Counted from the stretch's first letter, positions 15,047 to 23,882 are shown. The stretch is 44,174 bases of DNA from CAILUG01 sp038125665 (GCA_038125665.1 JAYPEI010000017.1:1-44174); one strand, 5' to 3'. Numbers and translations: made by a program. The notes: generated by a model from the letters alone, not told the origin.

Positions 15047-17154
15047 CAAGGGCGTCCTAAATACCGAGCAACGCGGAATCCAACGTCATCACGGGGGATG
15101 TTGTTGTAGTCGCGAAAAGCCAGGCGTAATTCCGTGACAGTACCATGTGCCCAACTAGATCCCTTGATGACATGATAAGTTCCTGTAGTTGGTCCAAGGG
15201 GGTCGCGTTCTGCCTGTGAACCAGAAAAACCGCCAGCACCATAGTAGTCATGTACCCATTCTGCAGCGTTACCGCTCATATCATAGAAGCCATGGGAATT
15301 GGGAGCAAAGCTGCCAACTGGCGCGGTAAGTGTGTAACCATCGTTATAGTCGAGCAAAACTCTCCCAAGGAAGCTGGCAGTATTTTTATCTGCGAAATTA
15401 CCAAAACGCTCAGGTGGGGGAGGGGCTGCATCACCCCAACCATAACGAAGGGGCTTGTCAGGATTATCATTGATACGTGCTACCCATTCCCACTCAGCCT
15501 CCGATGGTAGACGGTATCCAGTGCTTTCTGGATGAAAGCCTGAGACAGCACCATCTTCAATATCATAGAAAGGCTGTAAGCCCTCCTGCGCACTTAACCA
15601 GTTACAGAAGGCGGCGGCTTGTTCCCAGCTAACTCGAACTACAGGCTGCTCAAGATTTGCCAAAGTTTGTCCTTCGACAATACCAGAGGAATGCTCTTTA
15701 TCGAATAGCGCAAATTGCTCATTGGTGACTTCTTTCAAACTCAGATAGAAGGGTTGTGTGAGTTCAACTTTTCTTAGTACCTCATTTGCTTGCCTGCCAG
15801 ATTCTCGTCTGGAAGAGCCCATCTCGAAAGTGCCCGGATATATTAGTTTGAGTTCTTGTCCGGCAGCATTTGTCAGTGTTGGGGGAATACTATCTATCCG
15901 TTGCTGCTCAATCGATTTCAATTTGATTTCCAGCAACTGATTTAGTCCGGGTCGAGGTGTAAAGTTGGTGGTATAGGAAACATAGCCATCTCGGCGAACT
16001 TCGATAGTTTGACTAGAAGCCAACATTTGCAAAGACCTTGACCCTGTTCCCATATTTTGCCCATTTACGTACAAGGTGGCATCGTTTGGTTGTAATTGAA
16101 CTTTAACCTCAGTAGTAATGGGTTTCAGGCTAACCGTGACGCTACTTTCACCAGCTGGTTGAGTACGTAATTCTTGACGAGCATCTTGATAGCCATTTTT
16201 GAAGAACCTTAGCTGATGCACTGTGGTAGGTGGCAGGCTTAGTTCAAGAGGCGTTTGACCTTTATACTCACCATTTAAAGTAACCCCAGCATCGCTAGGA
16301 TTACTCTCAAGGAGAACCAAGCCATCGGCAGGAACTAGGGTTATTGTAGGTAGAGTTTGTCTTTGACGGGCAGTAACATCAATTTTCTGTGTAACAGCTT
16401 TGTACGCCGCCAGCTTAATTAGCAGGGCTCTTTCCCCTTCAAGCAGAGAGGTAACTAGTGGGGTAGTGCCCAGCTCTTCACCATCGATGCTTACGGTGGC
16501 TCCTGCCGGAATAGTATTTATAGTGATATCTGCCCATGCTGGGAGCAATTGAACCTCTAGAGTTTGAGTAACATTGCGACCTTCAATATCAATCGACGTG
16601 GTATAACTCTCGTAACGCGCTTTGTTGAGAGTAATCTCATGGGGGCCCGCATTGATTTCAAGTAGCTTAACAGGCGCAACTGCTACTTCTCTTTCATCGA
16701 CAAGAACCTGTACGTTTTGAAGTTCCGAAGTGCTTATATTAAGTTTGCCGGGTAATGGAGTAAGATTGATAAGAAATGACTGAGATTGCTCTTCGCCTAC
16801 GATAAGTTTACCCATAAAGTCATAGTAACCAGGGGAATTAACAGTTACTTCTATGTTGCCGGGAAGCACCAAATAGCGTGGGCCCACTTGTAAATTGAGA
16901 GCACCTTCTATTGAGATTTCACTGGTGATGGGAGAGTCACTGAGTAGTGGTTGGACATCAAAGTAAATAGATCTTGCGCTCAAAACAAACCAACCAGCAG
17001 ATACAAAAAAGGCTAGGGCGAAAGCAATAGCACAGTGCGCTGGGCTGAGTTGCAGCCACTGTCTATTGCCACTACTTTCGAGTGGTTTAAAATCAACCGG
17101 AGCTATTTGTTCATGCAGGCCGGATTGTCGCTGATGTCCTCGTTCTTCCTTCAT
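15046..17154 (-). CDS. PEGA-repeat protein with FGE-sulfatase-fold C-terminal domain
   Basis: In this 702-residue protein a cytoplasmic N-terminus is followed by one membrane helix (about 41-60). Four consecutive PEGA-type beta domains (about 130-415) come next, with motifs such as IPAGATVSIDGEELGTTPL and NPSDAGVTLNGEYKGQTPL. The C-terminal domain (about 425-700) has the fold of formylglycine-generating enzyme: GTFEMGSSRRESG, YRLPSEAEWEWVAR, DMSGNAAEWVHD and VGFRVAR. The GGS-x-x-C...C stretch that holds the copper/catalytic cysteines of true FGE reads KGSSWAHGTVTELRLAFRD here, with no cysteine, so catalysis is unlikely and a structural or ligand-binding role is inferred. Non-catalytic FGE-fold proteins are known in the type IX secretion ring (GldK/GldJ). 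Confidence 0.88.
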   Translation of the reverse strand: MKEERGHQRQSGLHEQIAPVDFKPLESSGNRQWLQLSPAHCAIAFALAFFVSAGWFVLSARSIYFDVQPLLSDSPITSEISIEGALNLQVGPRYLVLPGNIEVTVNSPGYYDFMGKLIVGEEQSQSFLINLTPLPGKLNISTSELQNVQVLVDEREVAVAPVKLLEINAGPHEITLNKARYESYTTSIDIEGRNVTQTLEVQLLPAWADITINTIPAGATVSIDGEELGTTPLVTSLLEGERALLIKLAAYKAVTQKIDVTARQRQTLPTITLVPADGLVLLESNPSDAGVTLNGEYKGQTPLELSLPPTTVHQLRFFKNGYQDARQELRTQPAGESSVTVSLKPITTEVKVQLQPNDATLYVNGQNMGTGSRSLQMLASSQTIEVRRDGYVSYTTNFTPRPGLNQLLEIKLKSIEQQRIDSIPPTLTNAAGQELKLIYPGTFEMGSSRRESGRQANEVLRKVELTQPFYLSLKEVTNEQFALFDKEHSSGIVEGQTLANLEQPVVRVSWEQAAAFCNWLSAQEGLQPFYDIEDGAVSGFHPESTGYRLPSEAEWEWVARINDNPDKPLRYGWGDAAPPPPERFGNFADKNTASFLGRVLLDYNDGYTLTAPVGSFAPNSHGFYDMSGNAAEWVHDYYGAGGFSGSQAERDPLGPTTGTYHVIKGSSWAHGTVTELRLAFRDYNNIPRDDVGFRVARYLGRP

Positions 17155-17177
17155 GATTACTCTATGTGCTTTGTCCT

Positions 17178-18680
17178 TTAGATTTTGTCTTCACATTTAA
17201 CAGTTATATTTTCCACCTGAGTTCCCAACTGTAAAATAAACTCGATACGTACATCCCGATAGCCAGGGCGCGTCCCAACGGCAACATATGCGCCAGGTGT
17301 GAGCTCTTTGGTTATTTTTGTAAACTGACCAAGTTGAGATTGTTTTAGTAGGGTCACTGTCGTGTTGTCATCTGAAAAGAAGTTAACCGTGACCGGCTGA
17401 CGTGTTTGGATGAGCAAATCTTTAATCCGATCTACTTGTTCAATTAATCGAGGTCCTTTTTTATCGAATGCATCGAGTTGACGGATTAACTGCTGTGTTT
17501 GTTGATAAATACTTTCATCAACAAGCCTCAGGGGTTCATCGATAGCAGTGGTCAAGAAAACCTCTAGATCGCGACGATTTATTGATCGTTCAACTCCCTG
17601 CTTAACTTCTATAACATTATTATCAACAGCCTGTGCACTCTGCCATTCACGTAAAGCACTGAACCAGTCCTCATCCGCTTCAAAAGCTGAGGCCGCATTC
17701 ATATGCACTTTGAGCCTGGCTGTAGTCGCCATATCTTGAGCTTGCTGCAGTGCAGCTGCTACTTCATCAGAGTTGGAACGAAGTTTTTCTGCTTTTCTGA
17801 AAAACTCCTCCGCTTGTGCTGGCATGTTGCTCTGTAAAGCACTGTAGCCAGATGACATGGCTTGGTTAAAATTGTAGTCAGATTCTTCTATAGCCAGAGA
17901 CTCTAAAGCTATTCGGGCAGAAGAAAATTCATTATCCAGTTTTAAGATTTCCTGATAACCAGTACGTGCATTTGAGTAATTACCCTGTTGACGCTGAATT
18001 TCGGCAGCATTGAATAGACCGAGAACATCATCTAACACGCTTGCCCGCTGTAGACCTTTAAGGGCATCTGCATTATCGGGATCAATACTTAATGCCACGG
18101 TAAAAGCTTCATAAGCTTGTGAGGCAGACCCTGTTTCAAGGGCTTGTTGGCCTCTTAATATCCAGTCATTTAGGCGTGTTTCTTTGCTAGCAATAATTTC
18201 TTGCAAAGCCGCTGAGCCAGCTGTGTAGCTATCACGCGCCTCCTGATATGCCTGAGCTCGATAGCTTTCATCACCAGCAGTTGCTAGCGTCAAAGCTGTT
18301 TTGAACTCTTCATCTGCCCACTGTGTGACTGAGTTTTCTTCTAATTGAGCTTGGAATTCTAGTAAGCTTGCCAGAGCATCCTGAGCTTCCTGTCGTGCTC
18401 GAAGACGCTGAGCTTCCTCAAAAGGAGAGATTTCGGTGATGCGCTGCCCAAGCTGAGCTGTCTCAACTGTTCGTTGTTGAGGTGCCTGAGGAGTTGGTAT
18501 CAAGTTGGGTAGTATGAAGAACACACCTGCCGCAATGACTAATAGCACCAAAAAAATACACCAAAGTATTAGTTGCTGGCGTCGCTGCTGCAGTAGCTGC
18601 TCCTTCCTTTCATGCTGTCCGAAAGTTATTACGTCTAGTGGATTAGTTTGTTGAGTTTGATGCAGATTAGTATCATCCAT
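17178..18680 (-). CDS. Membrane-anchored TPR protein with C-terminal PEGA-like domain
   Basis: The 500-residue protein starts with about 37 cytoplasmic residues (many Gln and Arg) and one membrane helix (38-60). A Pro-containing linker and a helical region with at least three tetratricopeptide-like repeats (about 165-345) follow; examples are TGSASQAYEAFTVALSIDPD and QGNYSNARTGYQEILKLD. The final 80 residues (VTVNFFSDDNTTVTLLKQ onward, with LTPGAYVAVGTRPGYRDV) resemble a PEGA domain. Topology is therefore the same as in the next gene, 23 bases downstream: an inner-membrane anchor with a periplasmic protein-interaction body. It lies six bases after the lipoprotein gene at 18687. Confidence 0.82.
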   Translation of the reverse strand: MDDTNLHQTQQTNPLDVITFGQHERKEQLLQQRRQQLILWCIFLVLLVIAAGVFFILPNLIPTPQAPQQRTVETAQLGQRITEISPFEEAQRLRARQEAQDALASLLEFQAQLEENSVTQWADEEFKTALTLATAGDESYRAQAYQEARDSYTAGSAALQEIIASKETRLNDWILRGQQALETGSASQAYEAFTVALSIDPDNADALKGLQRASVLDDVLGLFNAAEIQRQQGNYSNARTGYQEILKLDNEFSSARIALESLAIEESDYNFNQAMSSGYSALQSNMPAQAEEFFRKAEKLRSNSDEVAAALQQAQDMATTARLKVHMNAASAFEADEDWFSALREWQSAQAVDNNVIEVKQGVERSINRRDLEVFLTTAIDEPLRLVDESIYQQTQQLIRQLDAFDKKGPRLIEQVDRIKDLLIQTRQPVTVNFFSDDNTTVTLLKQSQLGQFTKITKELTPGAYVAVGTRPGYRDVRIEFILQLGTQVENITVKCEDKI

Positions 18681-18686
18681 ACTGAC

Positions 18687-19922
18687 TTACTCAGGGCTCC
18701 TAGTCGTGGGAGCTACATCACCCACCTCTTCAGTGTAGATGTCGGCAAGCACTTCACGCCATTGTGTATATTGTTCATTTACTGTACCAGTGAGTGTAAT
18801 GACGCGTTCATCGAGAGTAATGGTCTTAGGAGCAATTTCTGCTTGCATAGAATCACCGAGTTCCGCTAGTGCCTCTACGTGCATCTGCGCTTCATCTTTG
18901 GTGCTGAAGGCATCTTTAATAAGAAAGCCTCCACCAAACAGACCACCATAGGCCCCATAACGCACCGCGGCATTATCGCTTTGTACAGCAGCTATGCCAC
19001 CGATGATTGCGGCCGCACCAAGAATCATATTTCGCCTAGCGTCCGCTTTTAGTTTGTCGTACTTCATAACCTCATCATAGGAAAGGCGGCGAAACTCAGT
19101 ATAAGGCGCATTCATTTCCAAAATAAAATTGGCGTAGTAATCCTGTAGAGCATCAATAAACATGTAGTCACGTTCACGAATAGTGTCTATCCGAGCAAGT
19201 ATCGGATCGTTAGCCGCAGGCATACGATTAACGACAGTCATACCTCGTCTATCCGTGCTTAGATATTGGGAATAAACCTGCGGGGCAAAACCTTGCGCAA
19301 ATTTCAGACGAGCAACAGTACGAATGGAGACCAGTTGTTGGTTGTTAAGATTTTTCTTACGCCAGGCTAGCATGTCGTTAGCGATTCGATTGTACATCCC
19401 TTGAAACGGGTCGTTGCCTCGACGCTGGCGGGGGTCGTAGCTGAAGCGACTAACTACTTCTTTATATTCCTTGGTATACCATTGTCGTCCTGTGGCATCG
19501 CTCACAGTAATGTCCACAACCATGGTTTCTCCATCGCTTTGTATTATTTTTCCATTTACCTGTACGTCGGTATTTTCAAGCTCATTAGGATTGACTCTCA
19601 CTATCCCCCAACTTCCATTGCTCTGTAATGTCTTTGAAACTTGCCAGGAAACGAACTGAGTTTCTGCCAGCCGGATATCAGCAAAGGTTAGTTCCTCGCG
19701 ATTATTCGGAATATCATCTAGCCCAGCATCCATAATACCGATGGCAACATCAAGTAACTCTTCCTCAGCCACAATACCTTTTTCCTCAACCATCGGCGTC
19801 ACTGAGGTGGATTTTACAGTTTGAGTGGCACAGCCAACCAACAAGAGCCAGGACAGCCCTGTTAATAAACAGGTTTTATGAAGGCCTGTTATTGCATGCT
19901 GATTTGGCTGTAAAGCTTGCAT
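18687..19922 (-). CDS. Lipoprotein with CsgG/LpoB-like region and C-terminal BON-like segment
   Basis: The 411-residue precursor has AAGGGAG upstream of the ATG at 19922 and a lipoprotein signal ending LLLVGC (Cys31). The segment after about residue 75 reads as a helix (FVSWQVSKTLQSNGSWGIV), then VRVNP..., a strand with VQVNGKIIQSDGETMVVDI and WYTKEYKEVV. This order is reminiscent of CsgG/LpoB-type lipoproteins. A hydrophobic Ala/Gly-rich stretch (about 300-340, ILGAAAIIGGIAAVQ and GGLFGGGFLIKD) could insert into or lie on a membrane. The last 40 residues (ITLDERVITLTGTVNEQYTQW) have the look of a BON-type repeat. Probably an outer-membrane partner of the cluster. Domain calls are inference; the lipobox is direct. 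Confidence 0.78.
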   Translation of the reverse strand: MQALQPNQHAITGLHKTCLLTGLSWLLLVGCATQTVKSTSVTPMVEEKGIVAEEELLDVAIGIMDAGLDDIPNNREELTFADIRLAETQFVSWQVSKTLQSNGSWGIVRVNPNELENTDVQVNGKIIQSDGETMVVDITVSDATGRQWYTKEYKEVVSRFSYDPRQRRGNDPFQGMYNRIANDMLAWRKKNLNNQQLVSIRTVARLKFAQGFAPQVYSQYLSTDRRGMTVVNRMPAANDPILARIDTIRERDYMFIDALQDYYANFILEMNAPYTEFRRLSYDEVMKYDKLKADARRNMILGAAAIIGGIAAVQSDNAAVRYGAYGGLFGGGFLIKDAFSTKDEAQMHVEALAELGDSMQAEIAPKTITLDERVITLTGTVNEQYTQWREVLADIYTEEVGDVAPTTRSPE

Positions 19923-20001
19923 TTAAGTAACTCCCTTAATCAATTAGTGTACGCTTATCTAATCGTAATATTTCAATGCAGACTGAGTATTAATTCAAAA
20001 T

Positions 20002-21288
20002 TTATTCGCTATCTGTTTTAGTTGGTAGGCCAACGTAACGCCGATATTCATCCCAGAGTTTTTCACGCAAATCTGCATCAGGCTCGCTCATTGCAGCCTC
20101 GCGTAACTGCCTAGCCACAACATCATCATCAGATGCATCAGGGATATCTTCAGGAATATTAGCCACAATCTGCTCATTGTATGCGAAGTCCCCTTCTCGA
20201 ACCTTTGCTCCCTCGGGTAACATGCCACCACCGGAGCTATTATCTGGAGACGAGGCAATAACGATGGCCTCGTCTAGCACGCGTGCATAATCACTGTCAC
20301 CACTACCATCAGCGCCGCCAGAACCACCAGCACCACTACTGCCCATTACGTCAGAACCAGCGGCATTAGCTTCATTTTGAGCCTTCTCTCTTTCCGAAAT
20401 AATCATGCCATCGAAAACTCCAAAGCTTTCCTCTAGGCGTGCATCTAAAACACGTATCCGTGCGGAGCCACCACCGGCCACTGCCGTTGTGCCGTTTGTT
20501 TTTTCGGTAACAGTAGGGCTAGTACCGTTTGTAGTTGAATCCACTAAAGTTCCGTTGGAGCTAGAGCTAGAGCCATCAGAACCACCACCTTGAGAACCCT
20601 CATTTGTTGAACCACTTTGTGCGCTATTTTGACTACCATTCTGACCACTAGCTATGACATCTCCTGGCATACTGGTTGAATTGCTAGTTGAGCCACCGTT
20701 AGTGGGCCCACCACCGGATGAACCATTGCTTGAACTTCTTGAGGAACTGTTCATCGTTTCTTGCCCGCCGGGAGAGCCTGGAGAACTTGAAGGTGATCCC
20801 GGCATGCCAGGAAGAGTTGGTATGCTCAATGTAGGCATTTGTGGTCCACCGCTGACACTGACATTTACATCAAAACCACCTGATTGCCCTTGAGGACCGC
20901 TTTGTGTTGAGTTAGGGGGGGGTGAACCAGGACTTGGCGTAATAGGGCCTCCTGAGAAGATGGTGGAGGGGCTAGAGCCAGATCCACTGCCAGTGTTGCC
21001 TGAATTGCCTCTTGAGCCCTGAGGGTTGGGGTAGCTATTCGCTGAGGAAGGGGCTCCATTATCTTCAAAAGAGGGAACAGCGACAGCGCTACGGTCTCGC
21101 TCTACGATGTCAGTGTTAATTTGTACACGGGCAGGGTCTACATCTGGAAGTTCTGGCACGCGAAATACAGGATCCTCTTGCGCCAATGCAAAATGAGGGG
21201 ACAAGCAAAGCTGTAATGCTGCACTAAGAGCACAGGTCAATGAGAAAGTGACTAGTCTAAATATTGAGTTATTCATCATATTTTTCAT
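20002..21288 (-). CDS. Exported Gly/Ser-rich protein with conserved acidic C-terminus
   Basis: I place the start at the ATG at 21288 (MKNMMNNSIFRLV), giving 428 residues and a normal signal peptide ending HFALAQ. The longer frame begins only with a TTG at 21351. Residues about 40-280 are extremely low in complexity (Gly, Ser, Pro, Asn, Gln), apparently disordered. Two ordered blocks follow: RIRVLDARLEESFGVFDGMI, and a C-terminal segment with IPDASDDDVVARQLREAAM and LREKLWDEYRRYVGLP. A run of eight G/C bases lies inside the low-complexity part (20915-20922). It is the first gene of the large minus-strand cluster, divergent from mutM. I recognise no named family. Confidence 0.78.
   Translation of the reverse strand: MKNMMNNSIFRLVTFSLTCALSAALQLCLSPHFALAQEDPVFRVPELPDVDPARVQINTDIVERDRSAVAVPSFEDNGAPSSANSYPNPQGSRGNSGNTGSGSGSSPSTIFSGGPITPSPGSPPPNSTQSGPQGQSGGFDVNVSVSGGPQMPTLSIPTLPGMPGSPSSSPGSPGGQETMNSSSRSSSNGSSGGGPTNGGSTSNSTSMPGDVIASGQNGSQNSAQSGSTNEGSQGGGSDGSSSSSNGTLVDSTTNGTSPTVTEKTNGTTAVAGGGSARIRVLDARLEESFGVFDGMIISEREKAQNEANAAGSDVMGSSGAGGSGGADGSGDSDYARVLDEAIVIASSPDNSSGGGMLPEGAKVREGDFAYNEQIVANIPEDIPDASDDDVVARQLREAAMSEPDADLREKLWDEYRRYVGLPTKTDSE
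20915..20922. repeat. Eight-base G/C homopolymer inside a coding region
   Basis: Eight consecutive G on the plus strand encode part of a Pro-Pro-Pro stretch in the Gly/Ser-rich protein on the minus strand. Slippage here would truncate the protein before its conserved C-terminus. Confidence 0.9.
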
Positions 21289-21449
21289 TCGCAGTCCCGA
21301 ACATCTATGTTCAGTTATTACTCTTTCAATGATACGCTTTTTTTCTGACAATTAGCTTGCCTCTGAGTGACTTAATCCTACCTTAAGCGGATAGTAACGG
21401 ATAAGATTCTTAGTACACAAACAGCCCTCCTGTAGCAGATTAATCAACT

Positions 21450-22265
21450 ATGCCTGAATTACCAGAAGTCGAGACCACAGCAAGAGGAATCCGTCCATGG
21501 GTTGAAGGTGAGTGCATCAGCAAAATGGTGGTGCGTCAGTATTCCTTACGCTGGCCGATCCCCGTTGACTTGCCTTATCGTTTGGAGGGTCAGATAGTGA
21601 AAGCTGTAAAGCGTCGAGCTAAGTACATCTTATTAGAAATCACAGGCGGCCATGTGCTTATCCACCTAGGTATGTCTGGTTCTTTAAGAATTACTACGCC
21701 AAAAGATGATCCTAAAAAGCATGATCATGTAGACATCTTCCTTGAATCTTCTAAAATTATACGTTTTCATGATCCTAGAAGATTCGGTTGTGTGCTATGG
21801 GTCGAAGGGCCTCTTGAGGACTTTCCACTGTTGTCACATTTGGGGCCGGAGCCGTTAGGGAAAGAGTTCGAGGATGACTATCTCTTCCGTCTCTCAAGGG
21901 GGAGAAAGACCCCCATCAAGACCTTCATCATGGATGCTTCAGTCGTAGTGGGTGTTGGTAATATCTATGCTAACGAAGCATTATTTGCTGCAGGAATCGC
22001 TCCTAAACGACAAGCTGGTTCACTAAGCAAGCGAAGACTACAAATTCTGAGCAAAGAGATTCGACTAGTATTGACCAGAGCGATAGAGCAGGGAGGTACA
22101 ACGCTTAGAGATTTCGTTGGTGGTGATGGTAAGCCGGGTTACTTTAGCCAAAAACTTCATGTATATGGCAGAGGGGGGCAGAATTGTTCGCATTGTGCCC
22201 ATACACTAAAAGAAATTAGATTAGGACAAAGATCAAGTGTTTTTTGTCCACGCTGTCAGACATGA
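21450..22265 (+). CDS. mutM: Formamidopyrimidine-DNA glycosylase (Fpg/MutM)
   Basis: The 271-residue base-excision-repair enzyme removes 8-oxoguanine and formamidopyrimidines and nicks the abasic site. The N-terminal MPELPEVETTARGI supplies the catalytic Pro2 and Glu3. A lysine in the VKRRAKYILLEI strand, the helix-two-turn-helix block DASVVVGVGNIYANEALF, and the C-terminal zinc finger (CSHC then CPRC, with the Arg in LGQRSSVF) are all present. Length is the family standard. It is divergent from the large cluster, with 98-161 bases between the starts depending on which start is used for the leftward gene. Confidence 0.97.
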   Translation: MPELPEVETTARGIRPWVEGECISKMVVRQYSLRWPIPVDLPYRLEGQIVKAVKRRAKYILLEITGGHVLIHLGMSGSLRITTPKDDPKKHDHVDIFLESSKIIRFHDPRRFGCVLWVEGPLEDFPLLSHLGPEPLGKEFEDDYLFRLSRGRKTPIKTFIMDASVVVGVGNIYANEALFAAGIAPKRQAGSLSKRRLQILSKEIRLVLTRAIEQGGTTLRDFVGGDGKPGYFSQKLHVYGRGGQNCSHCAHTLKEIRLGQRSSVFCPRCQT

Positions 22266-22310
22266 GTCTGAGCAATAAGGTCATTAAACTTAACTGGTGA
22301 AGAGACGACT

Positions 22311-22703
22311 ATGGCGAAAAAACTGATCTCAATAGTTATTACTAGCTTAATGACATTTCCAATAAGTGCGGGTGCACATCATTCATTTGCAGTGCATTTT
22401 GTTGGGGAGGAGCTTGTTCAAGTATCAGGGGTGGTGACCGAATTTAAATTTACTAACCCTCACGGTATTGTTCGGATTGATGTCACCAAGCCTGATGGTA
22501 TTGTTGAGACTTGGGAGGCCGAAACCAACTCTCCAAATGCCTTGCGGCGCCGTGGCTGGTCGAAAGATTCCCTCCAAATGGGCGATGCCATAACTATAGT
22601 GGGTTTTCCTGCCAGAGATGGCCGCCCTTATCTGCGAATTAGTCAGGTTACTTTTGCCGATGGACGAACATTGCGTGGGCAAGCTGCTGTTAATCAAGAT
22701 TAA
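22311..22703 (+). CDS. Exported protein of DUF6152 type
   Basis: The 130-residue precursor has a signal peptide (about 1-22, ending ISAGA) followed by HHSFAVHF, the N-terminal 'HHS' hallmark that I associate with DUF6152 proteins. The mature domain is a small OB-like beta barrel: VQVSGVVTEFKFTNPHGIVRI, then WEAETNSPNALRRRGWS, MGDAITIVGFPARDGRPYL. In this family the region 'NPH' and 'G(W)' are conserved. Function is unknown. It is followed after 15 bases by another exported protein gene, probably co-transcribed. The mutM stop lies 45 bases upstream, so mutM may be co-transcribed as well. Confidence 0.75.
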   Translation: MAKKLISIVITSLMTFPISAGAHHSFAVHFVGEELVQVSGVVTEFKFTNPHGIVRIDVTKPDGIVETWEAETNSPNALRRRGWSKDSLQMGDAITIVGFPARDGRPYLRISQVTFADGRTLRGQAAVNQD

Positions 22704-22718
22704 TCACAGGATACCTAT

Positions 22719-23588
22719 ATGCATAAAAAAAAATATAACCCCTATAACCAGCAAGATATGAGTGAAGCACGGCAATTAGTGATATCCAAGGTGTTGCTGG
22801 TGAAGTTTAAGTTAGCACTAATTTTACTGATCACAGTTAGCTCAAATACTCTGAAAGCAGCTACGGAACCTGTGTATAAAACAGGAAATTCAGTCATAGC
22901 TGATGCACAGCTTGCTTTTATTCAGAAGATTAGTGGTTATTGGGCTCCTCGCTTTGTCCCTCATCCAGAAGGAGAGGTCTTTCTTAAGTCATTGCCAGAG
23001 GGTGTTATTTATATAGATGATACGGGAGGAGCGGAACTTGAGGAAGGTGATTATGCAGGACTAAAACTTACTCAGCGGGCCATTGATGAAATAAAGGAGT
23101 ATGACTTTAGCCAGGAACTCACAAGTGAGTTTGCCTGCGTTCAACCATCTGCCCCCCTTTATATGCAGGCTCCGTTTCCTATGGAATGGTGGGCTGATAA
23201 TAATTTGATGGTGCTCAAAATGGAATATTTTGATATGTACCGCATTATCCATTTAGATGGTCGAGGGCATACTCCTGAAGATGCTCCTCACTCAAAGAGT
23301 GGACACTCAATTGGTCATTTTGTTGGTGGAGCCAGGGTTGGTGTGGAACTTTTAGTCGATACAGATCATCTTTCATCAGGGACTTTATTGAATAATGGAT
23401 TTTCTCACAGTAATGATATGCAGATGATAGAGAGATTTCGCTTGAGTACGGATGGCCGTACACTTTTCTCACTACAGATTTATGAGGATCCAAAAGTTTT
23501 TGAAGGTAGGGCTGCACGTTTTATTGCTTGGGATAAAAAGGATGATTATGTCTATCCCTACGAGTGTGATCCTACTTTTGGAAAATAG
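22719..23588 (+). CDS. Exported protein of unknown function, partner of the DUF6152-like gene
   Basis: In this 289-residue protein the N-terminus has a 30-residue basic tail, a hydrophobic segment (about 30-46, KLALILLITVSSNTLKAA) and then the mature part. It carries PLYMQAPFPMEWWADNNLMV, then YFDMYRIIHLDGRGH, PHSKSGHSIGHFVGG, LLVDTDHLSSGT and MIERFRLSTDGRTL. From memory this pattern (a hinge 'R-I-I-x-x-D-G-R', then 'G-x-S-x-G', then 'E-R') recurs in exported proteins next to DUF6152. No enzyme family is recognised. A CAGGAT site precedes the ATG. A run of nine A follows the start codon almost directly, and an alternative start is Met14 (22758). Confidence 0.6.
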   Translation: MHKKKYNPYNQQDMSEARQLVISKVLLVKFKLALILLITVSSNTLKAATEPVYKTGNSVIADAQLAFIQKISGYWAPRFVPHPEGEVFLKSLPEGVIYIDDTGGAELEEGDYAGLKLTQRAIDEIKEYDFSQELTSEFACVQPSAPLYMQAPFPMEWWADNNLMVLKMEYFDMYRIIHLDGRGHTPEDAPHSKSGHSIGHFVGGARVGVELLVDTDHLSSGTLLNNGFSHSNDMQMIERFRLSTDGRTLFSLQIYEDPKVFEGRAARFIAWDKKDDYVYPYECDPTFGK

Positions 23589-23627
23589 GGTAGTGCTCTT
23601 GTGTCAGTGATTCGAAAAAAGGCTTAT

Positions 23628-23879
23628 TTATCCTTGGCCTGTTATCAATTGATACTTTGCTAACAATTCGTCCTGCGTTTCTTGATGCTTAGGGTCAATT
23701 GGGATACAGGCTACAGGACAGATTTCTACACATTGCGATGTCTCAAAATGGCCAACACACTCTGTACAAAGTTTGGGGTTAATTTCATATATTTCTAATC
23801 CCATGTAAATTGCATTGTTAGGACATATAGGTTCACAAACATCACAGTTAATGCATTGATCCGTAATTTTCAGAGCCAT
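23628..23879 (-). CDS. yfhL: YfhL-family 2[4Fe-4S] ferredoxin
   Basis: This 83-residue cytoplasmic ferredoxin has two cluster motifs. The first is CINCDVCEPICP near the N-terminus. The second is CTECVGHFETSQCVEICP, where the unusual eight-residue spacer between the second and third cysteines is the mark of the YfhL/Alvin type. A C-terminal helical tail (KHQETQDELLAKY) is also typical. The physiological partner is not defined. It lies three bases downstream of coaD and is translated from the same unit, as in many gammaproteobacteria. Confidence 0.92.
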   Translation of the reverse strand: MALKITDQCINCDVCEPICPNNAIYMGLEIYEINPKLCTECVGHFETSQCVEICPVACIPIDPKHQETQDELLAKYQLITGQG

Positions 23880-23882
23880 TAT

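Noticed and set aside
10456..18680. Type VI secretion regulation (FHA, TPR and FGE-like domains) or a MoxR-VWA operon
   Set aside because: No Tss core gene and no MoxR-type AAA+ ATPase is present.
20405..20893. Open frames antisense to the Gly/Ser-rich gene
   Set aside because: They are created by the low-complexity codon pattern (Gly/Ser/Pro codons read as Pro/Glu/Leu on the other strand).
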